5,756 bases of DNA from Actinomycetota bacterium (GCA_027296205.1 JAPUJM010000051.1:1-5756); one strand, 5' to 3'. Shown: positions 1 through 5,756, counted from the stretch's first letter. Notes: a model not told the origin generated them from the letters alone. Numbers and translations: made by a program.

Positions 1-700
1 GACCAGTAACCACCGTCCCCCGACCCGTAATCGAAAACACATCCTCAACCGCCATCATGAACGGCTTATCCATCTCCCGCACCGGCAACGGAATATACGA
101 ATCAACCGCCTCCATCAAATCCAAAATCGGCTGCACCGCCGCCTCATCATCACCCTCCAAAGCCGCCAACGCAGAACCCCGCACCACCGGCAAATCATCA
201 CCAGGAAACTCATACTCAGTCAACAAATCCCGAACCTCGAGCTCCACCAAATCCAACAGCTCCTCATCATCAACCATGTCCACCTTGTTCAAAAACACCA
301 CAATCGAAGGAACCCCCACCTGACGAGCCAACAACACATGCTCCCGAGTCTGCGGCATCGGACCATCAGCACCAGAAACCACCAGGATCGCCCCATCCAC
401 CTGAGCAGCACCCGTAATCATGTTCTTGATGTAATCAGCATGACCCGGCATATCCACATGGGCGTAATGACGAGCCTCCGTCTCATACTCCACATGAGAA
501 ATCGAAATAGTGATACCCCGCTCCCGCTCCTCAGGAGCCTTATCAATACTCTCAAACGCCATAAACTCGTTATCCCCACCAACCCGCGCCGACAACACCC
601 TGGTAATCGCAGCAGTCAACGTCGTCTTCCCATGATCAATATGACCAATCGTCCCCACATTCACATGCGGCTTCGTCCGCTCAAACTTCGCCTTCGCCAT
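1..700 (-). CDS. tuf: Elongation factor Tu (EF-Tu), N-terminal 233 residues, 3' end outside window
   Basis: EF-Tu is the cytoplasmic GTPase that carries aminoacyl-tRNA to the ribosomal A site. I translated the minus strand from the ATG at 698-700; the frame stays open to the window edge, giving about 233 of the usual ~395-400 residues. Visible motifs are the P-loop GHIDHGKT (residues 19-26), the switch I part RGITIS (61-66), the G3 motif DMPGH (83-87, catalytic His87), the G4 motif NKVD (138-141) and the G5 motif GSAL (175-178). The fragment then enters domain 2 (SITGRGTVVTG, 223-233). Met84 sits where Cys or Ala is common. Codon use is strikingly unlike the neighbours: nearly all codons end in G or T (Leu mostly TTG, Asp 19 of 20 GAT, Ile 11 of 14 ATT) and none in A. 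The start has a strong Shine-Dalgarno and lies 43 bp after fusA, the standard str-operon position. Identity is secure; origin of the codon bias is open. Confidence 0.98.
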   Translation of the reverse strand, partial: MAKAKFERTKPHVNVGTIGHIDHGKTTLTAAITRVLSARVGGDNEFMAFESIDKAPEERERGITISISHVEYETEARHYAHVDMPGHADYIKNMITGAAQVDGAILVVSGADGPMPQTREHVLLARQVGVPSIVVFLNKVDMVDDEELLDLVELEVRDLLTEYEFPGDDLPVVRGSALAALEGDDEAAVQPILDLMEAVDSYIPLPVREMDKPFMMAVEDVFSITGRGTVVTG

Positions 701-707
701 TCCCAAA

Positions 708-714
708 CTCCTCT
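708..714 (-). promoter_or_regulatory. Ribosome binding site of tuf
   Basis: On the minus strand AGAGGAG precedes the tuf ATG with a 7-base spacer (TTTGGGA). This is a near-ideal Shine-Dalgarno match and fixes the tuf start at 700. It lies in the 43-bp fusA-tuf spacer, where I see no terminator hairpin, so co-transcription of tuf with fusA is the simplest reading. Confidence 0.85.
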
Positions 715-743
715 ATCTCTTACCTAGTCGTCCGTCTTGACCC

Positions 744-2855
744 TCACGACTCACCACGACGATGCGCCACGATTTCCTCGGCGATCGACTCAGGCACGTC
801 CTGATACGAATTGAATTGCATTGAGTAGGTGGCTCGCCCCTGCGTCTTGGAACGCAGGTCGGTGGCGTAACCGAACATCTCCGACATGGGGACCTGGGCA
901 TTGATGACCTGGCTGTTTCCTCGTCGGGTCACCCCCTCGACCTTGCCGCGACGGCCATTGAGGTCGCCCATGACGTCCCCCATGTACTCCTCGGGAGTCG
1001 TCACCTCGACATCCATCACCGGCTCGAGCAGCTTGACGCCGGCCCTACGGGCCGCGTCCTGAAGGGCCATTGACCCGGCAATCTTGAAGGCCATCTCCGA
1101 CGAGTCGACATCGTGCGACGAACCATCCGTGAGAATGGCCCGGACGTCGACCAGCGGGTAGCCGGCGAGGATCCCCTGGTCGAGCGCGGCTTCGATTCCG
1201 GAGTCGACCGACGGAATGAACTCGCGGGGGACCTTGCCTCCCTTGACCTTGTCGACGAACTCGTAACCGCCGCCGGGGCCGGTGGGCTCCAGGTTGATGA
1301 CCACGTGGGCGTACTGACCCCTGCCACCAGTCTGCTTGATGTGTCGGTAAGTAACCTTCTCGATGCCCTTGCGAATTGTCTCGCGGTAGGCAACCTGTGG
1401 TTTGCCGACTGTGGCATCGACCCTGAATTCGCGAAGAAGACGATCCACCAACACTTCGAGGTGTAGCTCACCCATTCCCGAAATGATCGTCTGCCCGGTC
1501 TCTTCGTCGGATCGGACCAGAAAGGTGGGGTCCTCTTCCGAGAGGCGGTGGAGCGAGGATGAGAGTCTCTCTTCGTCCGACCTCGTCTTGGGCTCGATGG
1601 CCACCGAGATCACCGGCGCCGGAAACTCCATCGACTCGAGCTGGATCGGAGAGTCGACAGCCGTGAGAGTGTCGCCTGTGGTGGTCCCCTTGAAGCCGAT
1701 TCCGGCGACGATGTCACCGGAAAAGATGTCTTCGATGTCCTCACGGCTGTTGGCGTGCATGCGGAGGAGACGACCGATGCGCTCCTTCTTACCTGTCGTC
1801 GAGTTGAGGACGGTGTCACCCTTGGACATGTGGCCGGAGTAGACGCGGAAGTACGTGAGTTTTCCAACGTGGGGGTCGGTCATGATCTTGAAGGCGAGGG
1901 CGCTGAACGGCTCGGCGTCATTGAGATTTCGCACCAGTTCGACTTCCTCGTCGCCTGGCTTGAAACCGACGATGGCGGACAAGTCGGACGGGCTGGGAAG
2001 GTAGGCAATGATGGCATCGAGAAGAAGTTGGACGCCCTTGTTCTTGAAGGCTGATCCGCCGAAGACTGGTGTGAAGTCGCCGGCAAGGGTCCCCACGCGC
2101 ACACCGGCCTGAATCTCCTTCGTGGTGAGATCACCGTTTTCGAGGTACGCCTCGAGAAGTTCCTCAGAGGTCTGGGCGACCGTCTCGAGCAATAGCTCGC
2201 GGTACTCCGACGCCTTGTCCACCAGGTCGGCCGGTATGTCAATGGTGTCCCAGTGCTTCCCGTCATCGCCCTTCCAGACGTGAGCTCTCATCTCCACGAG
2301 ATCGACGAGGCCGACGAAATCAGCCTCGGTTCCGATGGGTAGCTGCATGACCAGGGGTTTGCCATCGAGACGCTCGACTATGGAGGCGACGTCGAAGTAG
2401 AAGTCGGCACCGGTGCGATCGAGCTTGTTGATGAAACAGATTCGGGGGACCTCATAGCGGTCGGCCTGACGCCAGACGGTCTCGGACTGCGGCTCGACAC
2501 CGGCAACACCATCAAACACGGCAACGGCGCCGTCGAGAACCCGGAGGGAGCGCTCCACCTCAACGGTGAAGTCGACGTGACCCGGGGTATCGATGATGTT
2601 GATCCAGTGGTCGTGCCATATGCAAGTGGTGGCAGCAGAAGTGATGGTGATGCCACGCTCCTGCTCCTGCTCCATCCAGTCCATGGTCGCGGAGCCTTCG
2701 TGGACTTCACCGATCTTGTAGTTACGGCCGGTGTAATAGAGGATGCGCTCGGTCAGGGTGGTTTTGCCCGCGTCGATATGGGCCATGATCCCGATGTTTC
2801 GGGTACGGCTCAGGGGCACCTGGCGCAGGTGATGTAGCGCGTCTTCGTTGCTCAA
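744..2855 (-). CDS. fusA: Elongation factor G (EF-G), full length, 703 aa
   Basis: EF-G is the GTPase that drives tRNA-mRNA translocation and, with RRF, ribosome recycling. Its 703 residues match the family's usual ~690-705. Motifs: G1 AHIDAGKT (25-32), switch I ERGITIT (66-72), G3 DTPGH (89-93, catalytic His93), G4 NKLD (143-146) and the GSAFKNKG segment that closes the GTPase core near residue 270. Domain II follows at about 305-405, domain III at about 410-485 (GMGELHLEV), domain IV at about 490-610 (KQTGGRGQYAHV; tip loop GSSHDVDSSE) and domain V to the end (EPVMDVEV, GDLNGRRG). In the tip loop Ser stands where Tyr or Phe is more usual. The start is TTG at 2853-2855; the first internal ATG (codon 24) would cut into the P-loop region, so it is rejected. 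The gene ends in TGA. It looks like canonical EF-G, not the EF-G2, LepA or TetM type, and it sits in the str operon. Codons favour C or G in third position. Confidence 0.98.
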   Translation of the reverse strand: MSNEDALHHLRQVPLSRTRNIGIMAHIDAGKTTLTERILYYTGRNYKIGEVHEGSATMDWMEQEQERGITITSAATTCIWHDHWINIIDTPGHVDFTVEVERSLRVLDGAVAVFDGVAGVEPQSETVWRQADRYEVPRICFINKLDRTGADFYFDVASIVERLDGKPLVMQLPIGTEADFVGLVDLVEMRAHVWKGDDGKHWDTIDIPADLVDKASEYRELLLETVAQTSEELLEAYLENGDLTTKEIQAGVRVGTLAGDFTPVFGGSAFKNKGVQLLLDAIIAYLPSPSDLSAIVGFKPGDEEVELVRNLNDAEPFSALAFKIMTDPHVGKLTYFRVYSGHMSKGDTVLNSTTGKKERIGRLLRMHANSREDIEDIFSGDIVAGIGFKGTTTGDTLTAVDSPIQLESMEFPAPVISVAIEPKTRSDEERLSSSLHRLSEEDPTFLVRSDEETGQTIISGMGELHLEVLVDRLLREFRVDATVGKPQVAYRETIRKGIEKVTYRHIKQTGGRGQYAHVVINLEPTGPGGGYEFVDKVKGGKVPREFIPSVDSGIEAALDQGILAGYPLVDVRAILTDGSSHDVDSSEMAFKIAGSMALQDAARRAGVKLLEPVMDVEVTTPEEYMGDVMGDLNGRRGKVEGVTRRGNSQVINAQVPMSEMFGYATDLRSKTQGRATYSMQFNSYQDVPESIAEEIVAHRRGES

Positions 2856-2985
2856 TCTCTCAATTACTCCGGCTCGTTATTCGGTTGTGAACGTCCCTCG
2901 TCCGGTGGTTCGGGTCTCGGAGGTTTTCGAGGTCCCGCCTTCCTGGAACGTTCGGGTGAGTCTGTTGTCGGCTACTCCGTGTCGG
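2856..2985 (-). other. rpsG-fusA intergenic spacer with possible RNA secondary structure
   Basis: This 130-bp stretch has no convincing ORF. Read as minus-strand RNA, GAACGUUC (2953-2946) can pair with GGACGUUC (2896-2889) as an 8-bp stem with one G-U pair. Inside the enclosed loop a smaller hairpin is possible: GGG and CUCG (2936-2934, 2931-2928) against CGAG and CCC (2919-2916, 2914-2912). An 8-base direct repeat, ACCCGAAC on the minus strand, occurs at 2950-2957 and 2908-2915. No T-tract follows, so this is not an obvious terminator. Function is unknown; it may only be spacer. Confidence 0.35.
2867..2870 (-). promoter_or_regulatory. Probable ribosome binding site of fusA (TTG start)
   Basis: The minus strand reads GGAG, an 11-base spacer, then TTG. 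The spacing is somewhat long and the start codon weak for a highly expressed gene. A purine run (GAGAGA) lies directly before the TTG but is too close to serve as a normal Shine-Dalgarno. No ATG or GTG lies between the GGAG and the conserved RNIGIMAHID segment in frame, so TTG at 2855 is the best available start. Confidence 0.55.
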
Positions 2986-3453
2986 CTACCAGCGGTAGTG
3001 AGCGAAGGCCTTGTTGGACTCAGCCATCTTGTGGACATCTTCTTTGCGTTTGACTGCCGCTCCCGTGTTGTTGGAGGCGTCAAGGATCTCGTTGGCAAGA
3101 CGAAGAGGCATTTCCGGCTCCCTGCGCTTGCGGGCGAATGTGACCAGCCAGCGTACGGCCAGAGTATTGGAACGCCGTGAGGAGACTTCGATCGGCACCT
3201 GATAGGAGCTTCCACCGACTCGGCGGGATCGAACTTCGACTGCCGGCCTGATGTTGTCGACCGCACGCTTGAGGACGACGGTCGGATCCTGGCTGGTGCG
3301 CTGCTCGACGGTCTCCAATGCGTCGTAGACGATGGAGCGAGCCAGGTCCTTCTTACCCTTCAGCAGGACCTTGTTGATGACCTGGCTGACGAGGACGCTG
3401 CGGAACACCGGGTCCGGGTCCACGTTGCGTTTTTGGGCTGGTGCTCTACGCAT
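2986..3453 (-). CDS. rpsG: 30S ribosomal protein S7, 155 aa
   Basis: S7 binds the 3' major domain of 16S rRNA, starts assembly of the 30S head and lines the E/P-site mRNA exit region. The 155-residue product matches the usual ~156. It opens with MRRAPAQKR, carries the central signature LKRAVDNIRPAVEVRSRRVGG (about 62-82) with the YQVP beta-hairpin, then RWLV and ARKRRE, and ends with EDVHKMAESNKAFAHYRW, the conserved C-terminus. The ATG at 3451-3453 shares its A with the rpsL stop (TGATG), so translation is probably coupled to rpsL. An AAGG at 3461-3464, inside the end of rpsL, lies 7 bases before the ATG and can serve as a modest Shine-Dalgarno. The stop is TAG. In E. coli S7 represses the str operon through the rpsL-rpsG intercistronic RNA; here that space does not exist, so any autoregulation must use another site (inference). 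Confidence 0.98.
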   Translation of the reverse strand: MRRAPAQKRNVDPDPVFRSVLVSQVINKVLLKGKKDLARSIVYDALETVEQRTSQDPTVVLKRAVDNIRPAVEVRSRRVGGSSYQVPIEVSSRRSNTLAVRWLVTFARKRREPEMPLRLANEILDASNNTGAAVKRKEDVHKMAESNKAFAHYRW

Positions 3454-3824
3454 CAGGAGCCCTTCTTGGTGCCATAACGGCTTCGAGACTTCTTGCGATC
3501 GGCAACACCAGACGCATCGAGAGTGCCGCGGATCACCTTGTAACGAACTCCGGGAAGATCGCGAACACGCCCTCCACGAACGAGCACGATGCTGTGCTCC
3601 TGGAGGTTGTGGCCCTCACCGGGGATGTACGCGGTGATCTCGATGCCCGATGACAGACGGACACGACAAACCTTGCGGAGGGCCGAGTTCGGCTTCTTCG
3701 GAGTCACGGCGTAGACACGGGTGCAGACACCACGTCGTTGCGGGGCGCCGGCGAGACCTGCTGTCTTCGCCTTCTTCTGTTTTGGCTTCCTGCCCTCGCG
3801 GACAAGCTGCTCAATCGTCGGCAT
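3453..3824 (-). CDS. rpsL: 30S ribosomal protein S12, 123 aa
   Basis: S12 sits at the decoding centre of the 30S subunit and controls translational accuracy and the streptomycin response. The 123-residue protein begins MPTIEQLVREGRKP and contains QRRGVCTRVY (29-38), TPKKPNSALRK (41-51), IPGEGHNLQEH (67-77) and RGGRVRDLPGVRYK (83-96). Asp89, the residue methylthiolated in many bacteria, is present, and Lys43 is the streptomycin-sensitive residue. Position 88 is Arg (codon at 3561-3563), where Lys is the usual residue; Lys88Arg is a known streptomycin-resistance change in M. tuberculosis, whose S12 has the same numbering. The frame is open upstream to 4019, but homology and an AAGGAG Shine-Dalgarno 4 bases before the ATG at 3822-3824 set the start. 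It is the first gene of the predicted operon and overlaps rpsG by one base. Confidence 0.98.
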   Translation of the reverse strand: MPTIEQLVREGRKPKQKKAKTAGLAGAPQRRGVCTRVYAVTPKKPNSALRKVCRVRLSSGIEITAYIPGEGHNLQEHSIVLVRGGRVRDLPGVRYKVIRGTLDASGVADRKKSRSRYGTKKGS

Positions 3825-3828
3825 TGTG

Positions 3829-3834
3829 CTCCTT
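3829..3834 (-). promoter_or_regulatory. Ribosome binding site of rpsL
   Basis: AAGGAG on the minus strand lies 4 bases before the rpsL ATG. It decides between the short, homology-supported start and the artificial upstream extension of the same frame to 4019. Confidence 0.85.
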
Positions 3835-3846
3835 ACGCGAGGAAGC

Positions 3847-3870
3847 GGCGTGGGGCGCACCCCCAGCGCC
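3847..3870 (-). promoter_or_regulatory. Leader hairpin 3, just upstream of the rpsL ribosome binding site
   Basis: On the RNA strand GGCG (3870-3867) can pair with CGCC (3850-3847) and CCCC (3855-3852) with GGGG of 3864-3860, with a four-base apical loop and a small internal loop. It lies 12 bases upstream of the AAGGAG and could affect ribosome access. Pairing was found by eye; no folding energy was computed. Confidence 0.4.
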
Positions 3871-3894
3871 GTTCCTGTTGTGAAACTTGGCGTA

Positions 3895-3916
3895 CCGGGT
3901 GCCGTGCAGCACCCGG
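3895..3916 (-). promoter_or_regulatory. Leader hairpin 2, perfect 8-bp stem
   Basis: CCGGGTGC and GCACCCGG form a perfect 8-bp inverted repeat around a 6-base loop. Downstream on the minus strand the sequence is TACGCCAAGTTTCAC, with only three consecutive T, so it is a poor intrinsic terminator. A leader structure or attenuator-like element is more likely. No regulator or ligand can be named from sequence. Confidence 0.55.
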
Positions 3917-3920
3917 CTCG

Positions 3921-3954
3921 TTCCCGGGGCACCCTCGCCAGAGGGGCCGGGGAA
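3921..3954 (-). promoter_or_regulatory. Leader hairpin 1, near the predicted 5' end of the transcript
   Basis: The minus-strand RNA can fold with UUCCC (3954-3950) against GGGAA (3925-3921), then a 3-bp segment, then CCCUC against GAGGG around a UGGC loop, about 13 bp in all with a small internal loop and one bulge. If transcription starts near 3955-3958, the hairpin lies at the very 5' end of the message, where it could protect the mRNA or be a regulatory site. Confidence 0.45.
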
Positions 3955-3963
3955 TGATGACAG

Positions 3964-3993
3964 ATTCTACGTGTCCGTCGTCGCGCGTACCAA
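3964..3993 (-). promoter_or_regulatory. Putative housekeeping-sigma promoter of the rpsL-rpsG-fusA-tuf operon
   Basis: The minus strand has TTGGTA (3993-3988), an 18-base spacer and TAGAAT (3969-3964). The -10 differs from TATAAT at one position; the -35 matches TTGACA at four of six. Predicted initiation is at an A near 3958 or 3955, giving a leader of roughly 130 bases before rpsL. It lies between the rpoC stop and rpsL, exactly where an independent str promoter is expected. Confidence 0.6.
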
Positions 3994-4083
3994 ATCGACC
4001 GGATCGACCGATCGGGCATGACACGCTAACACCTTCACGATTGGGGCGCCAACGGCCGCTTCGTCTGAGCCTGATGTGGTATG

Positions 4084-4097
4084 GCCCGGATACGGGC
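4084..4097 (-). terminator. Weak hairpin after rpoC, possible terminator
   Basis: GCCCG and CGGGC flank a 4-base loop, starting about 20 bases beyond the rpoC TAA. The stem is only 5 bp and no T-tract follows (CATACCACATC on the minus strand), so intrinsic termination is doubtful. Read-through from rpoC into rpsL remains possible. Confidence 0.25.
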
Positions 4098-4118
4098 TGT
4101 ACTACCTGAGGTTCGGGG

Positions 4119-5756
4119 TTATTCCTCTTCGGACTCCGGCGACGAGTTGCCGAGCGAGGCCAGCCATTCGGCGGGATCGTCGGGGAGGCCCTCATCTTCG
4201 ACGGGAGCACCGCCACCTTCACCGAGAAGACCGAGGCTGGCAACCGTGGTGGCATCCGGCAGCGACGGCTGAAGCGTCTGGTACTGGGTGGCGCCCGTGC
4301 CGGCCGGGATCAGTTGACCGATGATCACATTCTCCTTGAGGCCCCGCATGAAGTCCGAGCGGCTCTGGATGGCCGCATCGGTGAGGACACGGGTCGTCTC
4401 CTGGAATGAAGCGGCAGAGAGCCATGAGTCGGTGGCCAGGGAAGCCTTGGTGATACCCATCAACTCGGGACGTCCCTCCGCCGGGCGTTTGTCGTCGGCG
4501 ACCAGTTCCTTGTTGGCGTCCCGGAAAGTCTGATCATCAACCAGCGCTGCCGGTAGGAAGTCGGACTCGTTGGGAGCAACCACCCGCACTCTGCGGAGCA
4601 TCTGACGCACGATCATCTCGATGTGCTTGTCGTGGATCTCCACACCCTGCGAGCGGTATACCTCCTGGACCTGGTCGACCAGATACTGCTGGGTGGCCCT
4701 GACCCCGCGAATCTGCAGGACTTCTTTCGGGTCGAGCGGACCCTCGGTGAGTTGATCGCCTGCTTCAACGTCGGTGCCTTCGGTGAAACGAACCTTGGCG
4801 AAGCGTGAGATCGGGTAGACGGCCTCATCCTCACCCGCCGTGACCACGATGCGGCGACCCTCTTCGTCGTCGACAAAATGGGCCTCGCCGGTCAGCTCGG
4901 TCATCACGGCCCTGCCCTTGGGGGCGCGAGCCTCGAACAGCTCCACCACACGGGGCAGACCATGAGTGATGTCTTCACCGGCGATCCCGCCGGTGTGGAA
5001 GGTACGCATGGTGAGCTGAGTGCCCGGCTCACCGATCGACTGGGCAGCCATGATTCCGATAGCCTCCCCAAGCTCGACGATCTTGCCGGTAGCCAGCGAC
5101 AGCCCATAACAAGCCTGGCAGACACCACCACGTGTATCACAGGTCAGTGGGGAGCGGACCCGAACCGTTTCGACGTCAGCACCTCCAACGGCGTGCAGTT
5201 CGTTGGTGCCGATCAACGTGCCGGCACGGAGCTTCTTGTTGTCCTTCGTCGCCACGAGACTACGGCCTACCTTGAGATCATCCGCAAGAACGCGCCCGAA
5301 GATGCGGGAACGGAGGTTGCGGATCTTCTCGCCACGCTCGTCGTTGACGCTGATCACGATTCCGCGATCGGTCTCACAATCCTCTTCCAGGATGATCATC
5401 TCCTGGGAGACATCCACGAGACGTCGTGTCAGGTAGCCAGAGTCGGCAGTACGCAGAGCAGTGTCAGCTAGACCCTTGCGGGCACCGTGGGTCGAAATGA
5501 AGTACTCGAGAACCGACAGTCCTTCACGGAAGTTCGAGATGATCGGCCGCGGGATGATGTCACCCTTCGGGTTGGCCACAAGACCACGCATGCCGGCGAT
5601 CTGACGAACCTGCATCATGTTTCCACGAGCACCGGACCCAACCATCATGTCGAGCGAATTGAACTTCTCAGACTTGAGGCCCACCTTCATGGCCTCCGTC
5701 ACCTTCTCGGTGGCCTCCGTCCAGATCTCGATCAGCTCCTGACGACGTTCGTCGTC
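4119..5756 (-). CDS. rpoC: RNA polymerase subunit beta', C-terminal 545 residues, 5' end outside window
   Basis: Beta' forms one jaw of the RNA polymerase catalytic cleft. The visible part starts near E. coli residue 687 (judged from the trigger loop) and runs to a TAA at 4119-4121. In order, by fragment numbering: the F-loop region SGARGNMMQVRQ (41-52); the bridge helix around FISTHGARKGLADTALRTA (86-104); four zinc-binding Cys at 127, 206, 213 and 216 (C..CDTRGGVCQAC); the trigger loop GEPGTQLTMRTFH with the catalytic Met250, Arg251 and His254; then GLPRVVELFEARAPKG straight after it. The large trigger-loop insertion of proteobacteria (SI3) is therefore absent, as in Gram-positives. The clamp and C-terminal helices follow (KASLATDSWLSAASFQET), with an acidic tail ending in EEE. 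An apparent start at 5702 (GTG) is internal; the frame continues to the window edge. Codons favour C or G in third position. It should end an rpoB-rpoC unit. Confidence 0.98.
   Translation of the reverse strand, partial: DDERRQELIEIWTEATEKVTEAMKVGLKSEKFNSLDMMVGSGARGNMMQVRQIAGMRGLVANPKGDIIPRPIISNFREGLSVLEYFISTHGARKGLADTALRTADSGYLTRRLVDVSQEMIILEEDCETDRGIVISVNDERGEKIRNLRSRIFGRVLADDLKVGRSLVATKDNKKLRAGTLIGTNELHAVGGADVETVRVRSPLTCDTRGGVCQACYGLSLATGKIVELGEAIGIMAAQSIGEPGTQLTMRTFHTGGIAGEDITHGLPRVVELFEARAPKGRAVMTELTGEAHFVDDEEGRRIVVTAGEDEAVYPISRFAKVRFTEGTDVEAGDQLTEGPLDPKEVLQIRGVRATQQYLVDQVQEVYRSQGVEIHDKHIEMIVRQMLRRVRVVAPNESDFLPAALVDDQTFRDANKELVADDKRPAEGRPELMGITKASLATDSWLSAASFQETTRVLTDAAIQSRSDFMRGLKENVIIGQLIPAGTGATQYQTLQPSLPDATTVASLGLLGEGGGAPVEDEGLPDDPAEWLASLGNSSPESEEE

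Larger units (their letters stand above)
3825..4118 (-). other. rpoC-rpsL intergenic region
   Basis: This 294-bp gap has no convincing gene in any frame. From high to low coordinates it holds about 20 bases after the rpoC stop, a short GCCCG/CGGGC hairpin, about 90 bases without recognisable signals, the predicted promoter, and a G+C-rich leader with three hairpins ending at the rpsL ribosome binding site. The frame running from rpsL up to 4019 is open but looks non-coding, with low-complexity R/P/S-rich translation typical of G+C-rich shadows. Confidence 0.7.

Noticed and set aside
57..727. Plus-strand open frames opposite tuf
   Set aside because: They are antisense shadows of an unambiguous EF-Tu frame; the translations are S/T/N- or H/R-rich with no domain and no ribosome binding site.
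2784..2786. Internal ATG (codon 24) as the fusA start
   Set aside because: It falls inside the conserved NIGIMAHID segment at the P-loop; EF-G needs the residues before it.
3825..4019. N-terminal extension of S12 in the open frame up to 4019
   Set aside because: S12 is about 123 residues and starts MPTI in the family; the AAGGAG before the ATG at 3824 supports the short form, and the extension runs through the predicted promoter and leader.
4023..4052. Second possible promoter, TTGGCG with a downstream TTAGCG or TAGCGT on the minus strand
   Set aside because: The -10 candidate matches the consensus at only three positions; the TAGAAT site downstream is much better.
3650..4109. Plus-strand frames across the rpoC-rpsL gap
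   Set aside because: The translations are low complexity, with no recognisable motif, and overlap the predicted promoter and hairpins; no good ribosome binding site was seen.
4878..5471. Long plus-strand frame (197 codons) opposite rpoC
   Set aside because: It lies fully antisense to conserved beta' sequence including the zinc-binding and trigger-loop codons; G+C-rich codon structure explains the opening.
1..5756. Mobile elements, CRISPR arrays, tRNA or rRNA genes, or an undescribed accessory system
   Set aside because: Five conserved core genes fill the window; the gaps (43, 130 and 294 bp) show no repeat array, transposase remnant or tRNA cloverleaf by eye.

Overview
The window is a G+C-rich bacterial chromosome segment holding the rpoC end and the classic 'str' ribosomal/translation-factor cluster, all on the minus strand. 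In transcription order (high to low coordinates) it carries: the 3' part of rpoC (RNA polymerase beta'), a 294-bp non-coding gap with a likely promoter and structured leader, rpsL (S12), rpsG (S7), fusA (EF-G), and the 5' part of tuf (EF-Tu). Both outer genes run off the window. Every gene is recognisable along its visible length, and I see no frameshift, mobile element, CRISPR, tRNA or rRNA.

The gene order and protein signatures point to a high-G+C Gram-positive relative (Actinomycetota). The signatures are a beta' with no large insertion in the trigger loop, an EF-Tu N-terminus with GHIDHGKT and APEERERGITISISHVEY, and an S12 that is collinear with the actinobacterial protein. A deep branch such as Acidimicrobiia is possible, but this is an impression from memory of the families, not a database result.

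Layout (minus strand): rpoC 5756-4119 (C-terminal 545 residues); gap 4118-3825 with a TTGGTA-18-TAGAAT promoter at 3993-3964 and three G+C-rich hairpins in the predicted leader; rpsL 3824-3453 and rpsG 3453-2986 overlapping by one base (TGATG); a 130-bp spacer; fusA 2855-744 starting at TTG; a 43-bp spacer; tuf from 700 to beyond base 1. The four translation genes probably form one operon, co-producing two 30S proteins of the decoding and head regions with the two GTPase elongation factors that act on that ribosome. rpoC is the end of the preceding rpoBC unit.

I do not find a previously undescribed system here. Two points deserve a second look. The tuf fragment uses almost only G- or T-ending codons (no A-ending codon by hand count), unlike the C-rich third positions of its neighbours. 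S12 carries Arg at position 88, the same substitution that gives streptomycin resistance when it arises in Mycobacterium tuberculosis. The structured rpsL leader and the structured rpsG-fusA spacer are candidate regulatory RNAs.
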